The notes below the pieces were generated by a model, which saw only the letters and a program-made list of their open reading frames with translations, did not search any database and had not been told where the DNA came from. A stretch of DNA of 64,000 bases. It comes from Deinococcus sp. (GTDB lineage Bacteria; Deinococcota; Deinococci; Deinococcales; Deinococcaceae). The stretch is from NCBI RefSeq assembly GCF_018260555.1, contig NZ_JAGLBB010000005.1:14812-78811 (forward strand). Direction: 5' to 3'. Below, piece after piece: positions 26,454 to 34,562 of the stretch (within the stretch, counting starts at the first letter, position 1; each line of letters starts with the position of its first letter). The position numbers were made by a program, and so were the translations under genes.

Positions 26454-29039
26454 CTAGAACAGTGGGCCACCCTTATGGAGCGCTTGCAGCTCAGCGAGCG
26501 ATTCGGGTTGCAAGCTCTTGAATTGCTTCTGTGGGACCTTGAGGTAACGCCAGGGTGTTCCCGTCAGCGCTGTGGCGTGCTCGCACCACTGGGTAGCAGC
26601 GCGGTCTTTGAACTGCACTTCCTCGGTTTCCGCTCCCTTGGTTTCGATAATCCAGTGGACGCCCGTGGTGTCGATGGCAACGAAGTCCGGGTGGTAGTAG
26701 CGGAGGCTGGTATAGCCATCCACGTACGCGATGCTGAAAGGGAACTGCTCATGCAGCTTGCCGAAAGCACGCACGTCATCCGCCATGTCGAGGAACTTCG
26801 CGAACTCACGCTCGAAACCGTTTCCGCAGGGTGCAAGGTTCCAGGGCGTCTTGTCCGCTTCATAGACCGGGCGCGTCCATGGGAAGGGTTTGATGTCGGA
26901 CAGGCGCACCGGCTCGGCAATGACTTCGGGTTCCTGTCCCTCGATGCTGAAAGCCCGCAGCGCCTTGGTGAACAGGTCACGGCACACGTAGGCCGCCACG
27001 TTGGAACTCATGGCCTGGATGACGGCTCCGTCGTCGAGGCTGACGGTTTCGCCGAACGCACGGTGTTCGAACCATTCGCGGATCTTGGGGGCGACGACGT
27101 TGAACTGGCTGGGAAGTTTGACGTCCTGAGCGATCAGTTTGGCGTAGAAGCTGATGACCTCTCCGGCGGTCTGTGGCGTCTGGATTTCATAGTCCTTGCT
27201 GACCAGTGTTTCAAGCGTGAGGATGTCTTTGCCCTCGTAGCGGAAGGTCTGCGCTTTCTTGCTGCCTTTTTTAAGGGGCAGGGGCTGGTGCTGAAAAGCC
27301 ATGACATCGAGGGCGGCCACTTCATCGGCAATGCTGCGCTTACGGATCAGAGAGGCGCTTAGCATCGGCAGGGCAATGTCATACTCGGCTTTTTCGGGTA
27401 CGAAGTGAATCTGCGGAATGAGGATGGGCTTGCCGCCCTCCAGGTCCTCAGCGTCCAGCTTGATCTGCTCGAGCTTCTCCAGTTCCTCTACGAAGCTCAT
27501 GAAGTTCTTGTTTCCGATGATGTCCACGCGCTCGGTGTAGCCGTTGCCCTGGCCTCGGAACATCAGGCGCAGACCACGTCCGATGGCCTGTTCAGGCAGG
27601 ATGTTGGCCTTGGCGGTATAGGGGCGGAGGCCCACCACGACGGTCACGTTCTGCACGTCCCACCCCTCGCGCAACATCATCACGGATACCACTGCGTTCG
27701 TGGGACTGTCGTCCTCATCGATGGTGCTGGCAGCGCGGCGAGCAGTCTCCAGATCTTTCTTACTGACCTCGCCCGTCTTATCGGTGTGGATGACCAGCGT
27801 CCCTTCACCGCCGAAGTCCTCGGGGTACTTGGTGCGCAGCCAGTCGGCCACGTCGTCGGCCTCGGCCGTCGTGTTCATCATGACGAAGAGCGCGGGTTTC
27901 TTCCCGAAGGGCTGCAGGGCTTCCCGGTACTCACGCCAGCGGTTCACTCCAGCTGTCAGGAAGGCCTGGTAGCGCACGCTGGCAATGTCGGATTGAATCT
28001 CAGCAGCCTTGGTGATGCCCTTGACGGGGCGTTTCACGATGGCGTCCAGGATGGCCTGCTTCAGGGGGTAGTCGTATACCACCCAGGGGAACAGGCCGCC
28101 CTTCTGGAAGCGGGGCGTGGCCGTCACGTCCAGTTGGAGGCTCAGGGGGACCTTCTGGGCCAGATCGCGGATGACGCCGTTCCATGCGCTGTTCTCGTCG
28201 TGGGTGTGGTGAGCTTCGTCGTTCAGGACCATGACCGGCTGGCCGCGCTTGACGATGCGGTCAGTGAACGGCACCGTGGGGGTCAGGGTGGTCGGCGGTC
28301 GGCTGCCCAGCATCGCGGCCAGGGGATTGGCCGCCTCCGGCTCCGCGACCGGGTAGAGCTGCTGGATGTTCGTGAGGTACAGGACTCCTTCGGCGCTACT
28401 GACCGTGCTGCCGCCCTCGCCGCGGGCGACGACTTCCACATCCCAGAAGGCCTTCAGGGCGGGCGGGATGACCGGGTCAGTCTGGAAGATTCGCCCGCCC
28501 GTGAAGTCCTGCGCGAGGCGTTCCAGCACGATGATGTTTGGCGCGATGACCAGGAAGGATTTGGCGTAAGCGGACGCCACCGCAGGGCCACGCTCACGGA
28601 TGGCGTTGAAGTACTGCCACGCGACCGCCAGACTCATCACCTTGGTCTTGCCGCTGCCAGTCGCCATTTTCAGCGCCAGTCGGGACAGACCGTCATTTCC
28701 GGGGAGCTGCTGACCCTGCAGGAGTTCTTTGATGGCGAACGCCTCCAGCAGGTCCAGACGGGTACGGACGCCCGCTACTTCCCAGGTGTAGATCAACGTT
28801 TCGAGCGCGCCCCGCTGCGCGGCGTGGTAGGTGAACATCCGCCCGTTGGGCAGGCGGTGTTCCGTGTGGAACCAGTGACGCAGCAGCAACTGCGTCGTGC
28901 CCGTCACACCCTTGTATCCGCCCTCTCGCCATGCCTGCACCGCTTCACGCAGCTTGGGTACACAGACGGCGGTCGCCATGTACTCCGAAATGTCGAAGAG
29001 GGTTCCGTCAGCGGACTGAGCCTTCTTGCGGGGCGCCAT
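26454..29039 (-). CDS. res: Type III restriction enzyme, Res subunit
   Basis: 861 residues. An SF2 helicase core carries MATGSGKTKVM (Walker A, about residue 124), VLNDEAHHTHDE (DEAH box) and EQAIGRGLRLMF (motif VI), preceded by REGWDVQNVTVVVGLR. The C-terminus holds a PD-(D/E)xK nuclease signature, YHPDFVAID...WIIETKG. Type III Res subunits use ATP to translocate or slide and cut DNA when two inversely oriented unmodified sites are met; they need Mod to work. It is the last gene of the mod-hipA-DUF3037-res operon, 87 bases after DUF3037. Its ATG overlaps a 13-codon upstream ORF by TAATG. Confidence 0.93.
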   Translation of the reverse strand: MAPRKKAQSADGTLFDISEYMATAVCVPKLREAVQAWREGGYKGVTGTTQLLLRHWFHTEHRLPNGRMFTYHAAQRGALETLIYTWEVAGVRTRLDLLEAFAIKELLQGQQLPGNDGLSRLALKMATGSGKTKVMSLAVAWQYFNAIRERGPAVASAYAKSFLVIAPNIIVLERLAQDFTGGRIFQTDPVIPPALKAFWDVEVVARGEGGSTVSSAEGVLYLTNIQQLYPVAEPEAANPLAAMLGSRPPTTLTPTVPFTDRIVKRGQPVMVLNDEAHHTHDENSAWNGVIRDLAQKVPLSLQLDVTATPRFQKGGLFPWVVYDYPLKQAILDAIVKRPVKGITKAAEIQSDIASVRYQAFLTAGVNRWREYREALQPFGKKPALFVMMNTTAEADDVADWLRTKYPEDFGGEGTLVIHTDKTGEVSKKDLETARRAASTIDEDDSPTNAVVSVMMLREGWDVQNVTVVVGLRPYTAKANILPEQAIGRGLRLMFRGQGNGYTERVDIIGNKNFMSFVEELEKLEQIKLDAEDLEGGKPILIPQIHFVPEKAEYDIALPMLSASLIRKRSIADEVAALDVMAFQHQPLPLKKGSKKAQTFRYEGKDILTLETLVSKDYEIQTPQTAGEVISFYAKLIAQDVKLPSQFNVVAPKIREWFEHRAFGETVSLDDGAVIQAMSSNVAAYVCRDLFTKALRAFSIEGQEPEVIAEPVRLSDIKPFPWTRPVYEADKTPWNLAPCGNGFEREFAKFLDMADDVRAFGKLHEQFPFSIAYVDGYTSLRYYHPDFVAIDTTGVHWIIETKGAETEEVQFKDRAATQWCEHATALTGTPWRYLKVPQKQFKSLQPESLAELQALHKGGPLF

Positions 29040-29080
29040 TATTGCTGCCCGTGAAGCCGGCGAGAATGGTCGAGATGCAT
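29039..29080 (-). CDS. Putative 13-aa leader peptide overlapping res start
   Basis: On the minus strand an ATG at 29080 begins 13 codons (MHLDHSRRLHGQQ) and a TAA whose final A is the first base of the res ATG (TAATG). A TACACT box lies 6 bases before this ATG, the arrangement of leaderless transcripts in Deinococcus. Translation of res could therefore be coupled to this short ORF. The gene res has no ribosome binding site of its own in this stretch. The peptide itself is unknown. Confidence 0.4.
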   Translation of the reverse strand: MHLDHSRRLHGQQ

Positions 29081-29086
29081 TGATCC

Positions 29087-29092
29087 AGTGTA
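29087..29092 (-). promoter_or_regulatory. Candidate -10 element (TACACT) for res leader
   Basis: Reading the minus strand, TACACT is followed by 6 bases and an ATG. The same TANNNT spacing recurs before at least eight other genes in this window, which supports a real promoter inside the operon and separate control of the restriction subunit. Confidence 0.45.
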
Positions 29093-29126
29093 GAAATCAA
29101 TCGTCCAGCTCGTTGCCCAATGTGCC

Positions 29127-29996
29127 TCAGGCCTGCGGACGGGGAATCAGGTCATGAGAGCGGAGATCATGAGCGATCTTGCTGGCCTCAGTCAGAGCGT
29201 CACGCACGTCAAGGACTTCAATGGATTCTTCTTCGAGCAGACCGAGCAGATCCTCGCGCAACTCACTGTCACCACGGTGGTTCGTGAAGACGGCGAAGTG
29301 CCCCTGTGCGAGTAGCGGATCGTCAGCGCGGCGCGCATCCGTTACGGTCTGCCGGAAAGCATTGACCTGACTGGACGCCTTGCGTCGATCGACGTCGAAC
29401 GCGACGGCCTGATAGCAGTGCCACACACCGTTCTGGTAGGCCAGATCCACCACCGGCTCGGAGCGAACGGGCAGGATGTAGTCCTCTTTGAGACCCAACC
29501 TGAACAGGCCTCTCTGATTGAAGACGGACCTCACTTCGTCACGGATGACGGTGCGGCCACGCTGGGGCACCGTCCGCTCAGCCCTGACGTCCTCCACCAA
29601 CTGGGTGAAGAGCATCTGGAGGAGCCCGGCAGCGTCCGACACGGCTGCAGGCCTGGGCGCCGTCAACTGCAGGTTATTGGCGGCGTAGGCCACGGTGAAG
29701 TCCCGGAAGCGCTCTTCTGTCCACTCGTACTCGCTGTAGCGCGTGAGTGCTCCGCCCAGCGCCTTCACGGCATGCCTCACGAATGCGCCGTCCCCTCCGG
29801 GCAGCAGCTTGACGCGCGAGCCCTCGCCAAAGGAGGACAGCGCCCGGAGGCCGTGCCAATTCTGACCAGGGCTGACCACGAGGACGCCCACGTTCACGAA
29901 CTCTTCACGCAGAATGTTGGGCACATACCGGATGACTGAGTACAGCGTCCGCCCCTGCGTCACTGTCTTGCAATCATTGTCAGTCTGCTTGTTCAT
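29127..29996 (-). CDS. DUF3037-type protein, partner of HipA-like kinase
   Basis: 289 residues from the ATG at 29996, which has AGGAG 8 bases upstream and overlaps the HipA-like stop (ATGA). The N-terminus YSVIRYVPNILREEFVNVGVLV is the hallmark of DUF3037 proteins, small proteins often encoded next to HipA-like kinases; here the protein is longer, with a C-terminal region ending LLEEESIEVLDVRDAL. The function of DUF3037 is not established. The close coupling suggests it is a partner, substrate or regulator of the kinase. Confidence 0.8.
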   Translation of the reverse strand: MNKQTDNDCKTVTQGRTLYSVIRYVPNILREEFVNVGVLVVSPGQNWHGLRALSSFGEGSRVKLLPGGDGAFVRHAVKALGGALTRYSEYEWTEERFRDFTVAYAANNLQLTAPRPAAVSDAAGLLQMLFTQLVEDVRAERTVPQRGRTVIRDEVRSVFNQRGLFRLGLKEDYILPVRSEPVVDLAYQNGVWHCYQAVAFDVDRRKASSQVNAFRQTVTDARRADDPLLAQGHFAVFTNHRGDSELREDLLGLLEEESIEVLDVRDALTEASKIAHDLRSHDLIPRPQA

Positions 29997-30832
29997 TCCC
30001 ACCACTCCTGTCCTGGACGCTGAAACCGTGCCTCAAAGTAATCGGGGAGGGCCTGGGCACGGGTGAGCAAGTAGTTTACCAACGCAGTGTGTTCCTCAAC
30101 CGTAACCCCCCACTCCCGGGGTAGGCCATCTATTACAGACTGAACGATTGCCTCTGTCATACCACTGACAGCGTCGAGATACGGCGCAAAGTCGGCCGGC
30201 CGCACCGCCCTGAATAGATCGGCCGGTGACATGCTGTACGGCAGAGGCGCTGCGGCGTCCGGCAACGTGGGATCAAGGAGATCACCCAGACCCCAGATGG
30301 CGCTGCGAAAGGCCATTCCCATGTCCATCAGGTACAGGCTGGACCGCCCACTGCGCCGGACCAGCAGAATATTCGGGTTCAGGGGCTTACGGTCACGCTG
30401 ATCCAGCCAGGCGTCCAGGACAGCCACTCCGGCCAGCATGCCGATGTCGGCCATCATGCTTCCCAGTGTCAGGTCCTCAGGTTTCAGATCGTCGGCGGGC
30501 TCTAACCACTGGGAATAGAAGTGCAGGCCGGGCAGCAACCTGACCTCGTCACCGTCATCGTCCGTGATGCGGATGCAACCACCATGAGGCAGCGCAGCGG
30601 CCGGGACATCGACCAGGCCATAAGCAGCGTGCCGGATGCCCAACTGCGCGGCCAGCCCATGCCCGATCCACTCGTTGACGAGCATGCGGGGACCCTGGGG
30701 GTTCTGCTGAAACTTCACCGCGCACAGCCCCAACTGATCGCTCAGCAGGAACTTCTGCGGCTGGGAATTCCCACGCCCGACCGGCCCGAAATACAGTTGC
30801 GCCTGCGGGATACGCTGCCCAGGGCCGGTCAA
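29993..30832 (-). CDS. Short HipA-like kinase
   Basis: 279 residues starting at a TTG; a strong GGAGGTGA lies 8 bases before it, inside the end of mod. The fold resembles the C-terminal kinase part of HipA: CAVKFQQN (Lys of the nucleotide pocket), NEWIGHGLAAQLGI, the catalytic loop with LDQRDRKPLNPNIL, and LMDMGMAF as the metal-binding DxG. It lacks the N-terminal subdomain of E. coli HipA (440 residues). HipA-type kinases phosphorylate proteins such as tRNA synthetases and halt growth. No HipB-like HTH gene is adjacent; the DUF3037 gene takes that place. Confidence 0.8.
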   Translation of the reverse strand: MTGPGQRIPQAQLYFGPVGRGNSQPQKFLLSDQLGLCAVKFQQNPQGPRMLVNEWIGHGLAAQLGIRHAAYGLVDVPAAALPHGGCIRITDDDGDEVRLLPGLHFYSQWLEPADDLKPEDLTLGSMMADIGMLAGVAVLDAWLDQRDRKPLNPNILLVRRSGRSSLYLMDMGMAFRSAIWGLGDLLDPTLPDAAAPLPYSMSPADLFRAVRPADFAPYLDAVSGMTEAIVQSVIDGLPREWGVTVEEHTALVNYLLTRAQALPDYFEARFQRPGQEWWE

Positions 30833-30835
30833 GCG

Positions 30836-32803
30836 CTAAATCACCTCCACCGTGAGGGTCTTAGTGGTGTCGTTCCCCAGAATGTCGATAACTTTGACAA
30901 GCACTGTGTACGTGCCGCGCGCCTCGTAATCGTGCCGGGCCACTTGCTCCAGCTTGCTCTGCTTGCGGGTACGGTACGCCTGCCACTGGTTATGGAAGGT
31001 ATCGCCCTTGAAATCCCAGTCGATGGCCCAGTAATCCACGAGCTGCGACCAGTGCGTGATGCTCTTCTGCACGTCCTGGGGAATGTCGTCCTGCGGCATG
31101 AGGAAGTCCTTGAGCGTCAGGGTCAGGCGGCGGCCCTTGATCTCGGTCCCGACCTCCGCTGCGCCCAGCTCGTAGAAGCGGATATCACCCTGATCCACGG
31201 CTTTCTTCTCGAGCACTTCGCGGGGGATCTTCTTGAATTTGATCTCCACGCCCGCCTTTTTGGCCATGTTCAGGCCGGTCTCGTTCAGTTCAAAGGCGAA
31301 GTCCCAACCCAGTACGTCCGCGCTGGCGGTGGCTCCCTCAGCTCCGGCGCGTTGCCAGACCTCGCGCACGATGGCTTTCAGGTCACCTTCCGTCACGGGG
31401 GCGTCGACGGCGCCCACATGTACCAGCCGCCCCGCTTTCAGGCCGTGCGTCCAGGTGCCGCCGGGCAGTTCCTCAGCGCCGTAGAGCTGGAGGATGAACT
31501 GCCGGTACGCCACTTCGCGGGCGCGGGCCGTTTCCAGGTCGTCCCATTCGGCGGCCTGCCACGCCTGACGCTCGTACTTACCCAGGTTCTGCACCACAAA
31601 GGGCTTGACTCCTTCAATGCTGAGCAGCCGCTTGCGTGCCGTGTGAATAGCGAAGCGCCCCAGGTCACAGGTGATCCAGCGCCGCCCTAACTTCTCGGCC
31701 ACGGCTGCCGTGGTACCAGATCCACAGAAGCAGTCAAGTACGAGGTCGCCAGGGTTGGAAGACGCTTTGATGATGCGTTCCAAAAGTGCTTCGGGTTTCT
31801 GGGTTGGGTAATTAAGCCTCTCATCGCTGGTATTGCCCACTCTTTGAATGTCATTCCAAAGATCCGTAGCGCGTTTACCTTCTCTCTCATCAAGAAATAT
31901 TTTGAGCCCGTCAAGCCGAGGGCTACCGTCAGACTTTGTTAATATTAACCCCTGATCCCATAGCTTCTCTCTTTCTTCAAGAGAGAGAGCCCATGCTCTT
32001 CCAGCTCCCGGCTGGGTACCTCGCCAAACATCACGCCTGGATGCAGAAGAACTCTTAATAGTGAGGTCCTGGCCCGTGTACATACGGCCAGATTTATCAG
32101 CTTTGTATCTAGCAAGCTGCTCCGCAGAATACTCCGTACGCTGGGCGCTCCAAGAGTAGTCGCCCCGAGAGTAATATAAGATTCTATCCTGCACTCGAAG
32201 ATAATACTTCGGATTAATATTATGAGAATTTGTTCTCTGCCATGTAATATCATTTCTGAATGCCTCTATGCCAAATATCTCGTCCATGAGAATTTTTCCA
32301 TAATGGGCCATATGATCGTCAAGCTGCACATATATACTCCCGTTCTCACTCAACAGATCTTTGAGCAATAAGAGAGTTTCAGACAACCAGCCAACAAATC
32401 CGTCTAATCCCTTGCCCCACGTATCGTTATACGCTTTCTGCTCCAAGACATTTGGTTGCTTAGTAAAGCTGACGTTATTACCACCGCCATCAGGATCTTC
32501 CGGAAGGCTTGCAGTAAAACTAAAATTAGATCCAGTTGCGAATGGCGGGTCAATGTAGATGAGATCAACTTTTCCCCGGAATTCCTCGAGGAGACTGGGC
32601 AGCACGTACTTCTTGTCACCCCAGATCAGACGGTTGCGCCACTCTGCATCCTTGCCGCTGCTGAACATGTCCAGCGTCTGCATGCGCTGCTGGTTGCTCT
32701 CGTTGATGGTTTCGATGGTCTGGAACGGCAGGGCCAGGCGTACTGGTTGCACGCGCTTGCCGTGCTGGTCATATTTTCCATCCCAGATGAGTTCGACGGG
32801 CAT
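30836..32803 (-). CDS. mod: Type III DNA methyltransferase, Mod subunit
   Basis: 655 residues from an ATG at 32803 that has TACACT 7 bases upstream, so the longer frame to 32914 is not chosen. The catalytic motif YIDPPFATGSNF comes first and the SAM motif DCFCGSGTTAAVAEKLGRRW later, the order of beta-class amino-methyltransferases. TQKPEALLERIIKAS precedes the SAM motif. The target recognition region between the two motifs is clearly AT-rich, about 33-45% GC in sampled 60-base lines against about 65% around it, so it was probably exchanged from a different source. Mod recognises the site and methylates adenine; with Res it forms the cutting complex. Confidence 0.93.
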   Translation of the reverse strand: MPVELIWDGKYDQHGKRVQPVRLALPFQTIETINESNQQRMQTLDMFSSGKDAEWRNRLIWGDKKYVLPSLLEEFRGKVDLIYIDPPFATGSNFSFTASLPEDPDGGGNNVSFTKQPNVLEQKAYNDTWGKGLDGFVGWLSETLLLLKDLLSENGSIYVQLDDHMAHYGKILMDEIFGIEAFRNDITWQRTNSHNINPKYYLRVQDRILYYSRGDYSWSAQRTEYSAEQLARYKADKSGRMYTGQDLTIKSSSASRRDVWRGTQPGAGRAWALSLEEREKLWDQGLILTKSDGSPRLDGLKIFLDEREGKRATDLWNDIQRVGNTSDERLNYPTQKPEALLERIIKASSNPGDLVLDCFCGSGTTAAVAEKLGRRWITCDLGRFAIHTARKRLLSIEGVKPFVVQNLGKYERQAWQAAEWDDLETARAREVAYRQFILQLYGAEELPGGTWTHGLKAGRLVHVGAVDAPVTEGDLKAIVREVWQRAGAEGATASADVLGWDFAFELNETGLNMAKKAGVEIKFKKIPREVLEKKAVDQGDIRFYELGAAEVGTEIKGRRLTLTLKDFLMPQDDIPQDVQKSITHWSQLVDYWAIDWDFKGDTFHNQWQAYRTRKQSKLEQVARHDYEARGTYTVLVKVIDILGNDTTKTLTVEVI

Positions 32804-32810
32804 ACGGAGC

Positions 32811-32816
32811 AGTGTA
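32811..32816 (-). promoter_or_regulatory. -10 element (TACACT) of the mod operon
   Basis: On the minus strand TACACT is followed by 7 bases and the mod ATG, the spacing of a leaderless transcript. No good -35 hexamer is seen at 17 bases. The 311 bases between mod and the next + strand gene hold this promoter, about 160 bases with nothing recognisable, a short terminator-like hairpin and leader 1. Confidence 0.5.
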
Positions 32817-32978
32817 ACGGGTGCATTTCGCGAATTCAGGGCAAGTGAGGTCAGGTCCAGGAACATTTCTATCCTGCATGCGGAGCGGCAGGCACCACTC
32901 CGGCAATCGCTCAACCACCGAGGCTGACCCCCTCCACAGTCGGCCAGCCTGATCCGTCATTCTTGCCACCCCTCCCCT

Positions 32979-33114
32979 GTTCAGCCGAACCGAACGAGGC
33001 CGTCGCAGACGGTCTTTTTTCGTTTCATCCGACTTTACTTCGGACCGTCCGACGTTCAGACTACAGACATCCGAGGAACGGGAAAACACCGTCCCAGACG
33101 ATAAGGAGACGATT
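32979..33114 (+). promoter_or_regulatory. Structured leader 1 upstream of 269-aa protein gene
   Basis: This 136-base stretch resembles a second stretch at 33971-34098. Shared blocks are GTTCAGCCGAACCGAACG at the start, an ATCCGACTT-type segment, TTCAGACT in the middle, and AAAACACCGTCCCAGACGAT followed by AAGGAG just before the ATG. A small hairpin (CCGTC-GCA-GACGG, 33000-33013) with a run of six T follows near its start. The repeated, structured form right up to the ribosome binding site suggests control at the RNA or promoter level. Confidence 0.5.
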
Positions 33115-33924
33115 ATGACCAAAGCAATGACGGCCGCCCAGAAAGACCAGCTGCTCGCCGAAGCGAAGGCCGTGGGCCTGTACGTGACCCGCACCAGCAC
33201 CGACTTCCACCTGACCACCAACGACGGCAAGACCCGCGTGACGCCCGGCGAGCTGCGCCGCCTGATCGCCCAGGCCGAGGAGATGGGCCGGGATGAGGCG
33301 TTCGAGGCGGCCGCCGAGATCCGCGCCGAGCTGACCGCGAACGCGGAACAGGGCGAGCCGGACACCCTGGAGGATGCCCTGGGAACGGCCCTGGAAGGCC
33401 CGGCGATACCTGCCGCCGAGGTTGAACCTGTGGCGACCGCGGCGACCCCCGTGGAGGCCGAGCAGACGGCCGCAGCCGCCGCGCCGGTCAGCGAGGAGAA
33501 ACCCGCCAAGGCCAAGCGCACCGCGACACCGAAGGCCGACAAGCCCGCCCGCGCGGTGATCAAGTACGGCCCGCCCTGCGGCGGTGACGTCAGCGGCCTG
33601 GCCGTGGCCACGAGCGAGGAGGCCCGCAACCCCCTGATGCACCTGACCGCGAAGCCCCAGGCCGTGTACGCGAGCAAGGAGCTGGCCGCCGCCACTGGGC
33701 GCGCACTGGGCGAGGGGGCGGCGTGGCTGGCGTTCCTGGCGGCCGCGCCGGACGGCGAGACCTTCTGGACGCTGGTGACGGTCGAGGGTGGCCAGCTGCT
33801 GCTGGACGGGCAGGCGGTCACGGTGAACCTGCTGGATGGCGAGGCGGCGGACGACGCGCGCGCGCGAGTCGTGCAGGCCCGCCTGAAGGCCAAGGCGCAG
33901 TGGCAGGTGAGCCGCGCGGCGTGA
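33115..33924 (+). CDS. Hypothetical protein with Ala/Pro/Lys linker, 269 aa
   Basis: The ATG follows AAGGAGACGATT. The N-terminal 75 residues are helical and charged (AAQKDQLLAEAKAVGLYVTR; ELRRLIAQAEEMGRDEAFEA), the middle 80 are a low-complexity Ala/Glu/Pro/Lys linker, and the C-terminal 110 form a compact domain (LAVATSEEARNPLMHLTA... WTLVTVEGGQLLLDGQAVTVNL). No family is recognised. It stands alone between leader 1 and a strong terminator, so it is a separately regulated unit. Confidence 0.7.
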   Translation: MTKAMTAAQKDQLLAEAKAVGLYVTRTSTDFHLTTNDGKTRVTPGELRRLIAQAEEMGRDEAFEAAAEIRAELTANAEQGEPDTLEDALGTALEGPAIPAAEVEPVATAATPVEAEQTAAAAAPVSEEKPAKAKRTATPKADKPARAVIKYGPPCGGDVSGLAVATSEEARNPLMHLTAKPQAVYASKELAAATGRALGEGAAWLAFLAAAPDGETFWTLVTVEGGQLLLDGQAVTVNLLDGEAADDARARVVQARLKAKAQWQVSRAA

Positions 33925-33938
33925 CCGACCAGACCAGC

Positions 33939-33970
33939 AGCGGGGGGCTCAGGCCTCCCGCTCTTTTTTT
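33939..33970 (+). terminator. Intrinsic terminator after 269-aa gene
   Basis: A 10-bp stem with one mismatch (AGCGGGGGGC at 33939-33948, GCCTCCCGCT at 33953-33962) and a TCAG loop is followed by CTTTTTTT. It separates the unit from leader 2. Confidence 0.88.
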
Positions 33971-34098
33971 GTTCAGCCGAACCGAACGCGATCGTCTGGG
34001 ACGGCGTTTTCGGTCAAATCCGACTTGACCTCCCAGGGTCCGACCTTCAGACTGAAGACAGCTAAAAACACCGTCCCAGACGATCAGGAGCGTACTTT
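33971..34098 (+). promoter_or_regulatory. Structured leader 2 with 21-base inverted repeat
   Basis: Counterpart of leader 1. It contains GATCGTCTGGGACGGCGTTTT at 33989-34009 and, about 55 bases later, its reverse complement with a single mismatch, ending in ...CCCAGACGATC directly before AGGAG of the next gene. The stem would close right at the ribosome binding site, so folding could hide or expose it. No known riboswitch family is recognised. Confidence 0.5.
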
Positions 34099-34338
34099 AT
34101 GACCGAATCCAGCACCCCCGCAATCCGCCCCGCCGCCCGTAGCTTCGACCTCGTTCACTGAGGCGTTCTGGACTCGTTCAAGCGCGTGCAGGTCAGCGGT
34201 CCCCACAGCCTCATCAACGAGCTGGTCAAGGCGTACCCGCACCTGACCTACGGGCAGGCGCAGGAGCTGGCTCAGAGCGCCTGGGACGGCGAGCAGCCCT
34301 GCGTCGCGGACGTGACCGCCGAGGTCAGCTGGGGCTGA
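34099..34338 (+). pseudogene. Small gene interrupted by an in-frame TGA
   Basis: From an ATG behind CAGGAGCGTACTTT the frame gives 20 codons ending FDLVH, then a TGA at 34159-34161, then continues without stop for 58 codons (GVLDSFKRVQVSG..., TYGQAQELAQSAWDG) to a TGA at 34336. The second part has normal coding character. A TGG to TGA change is the simplest explanation. The product is unknown. With its leader intact, it is probably a recent loss. Confidence 0.6.
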
Positions 34339-34562
34339 CAGATCGCCGCTGGCGGCGGCCGGTGGCCCTTGTCCCGCCGCCGCGATCAACGCGGAACTGA
34401 CCTCCGAGAACGCCGCGTGGCGACCCTGCCCATCAGCGCGTGCCTACCGTGGTGGGCAGCAATCCAGGAAACCGGGCCGTCCGGCGAGACCAGGGGTTGC
34501 CCCTACGCAAGTGCGGCCTCACAGTGACCGGTAGTTCAGTAGACTCCGGGAGAGGAGTTCCT

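Noticed and set aside
34159..34161. TGA as selenocysteine codon
   Set aside because: No selenoprotein family likeness, no nearby hairpin of the SECIS type that I can support, and the codon context His-TGA-Gly fits a TGG to TGA change.
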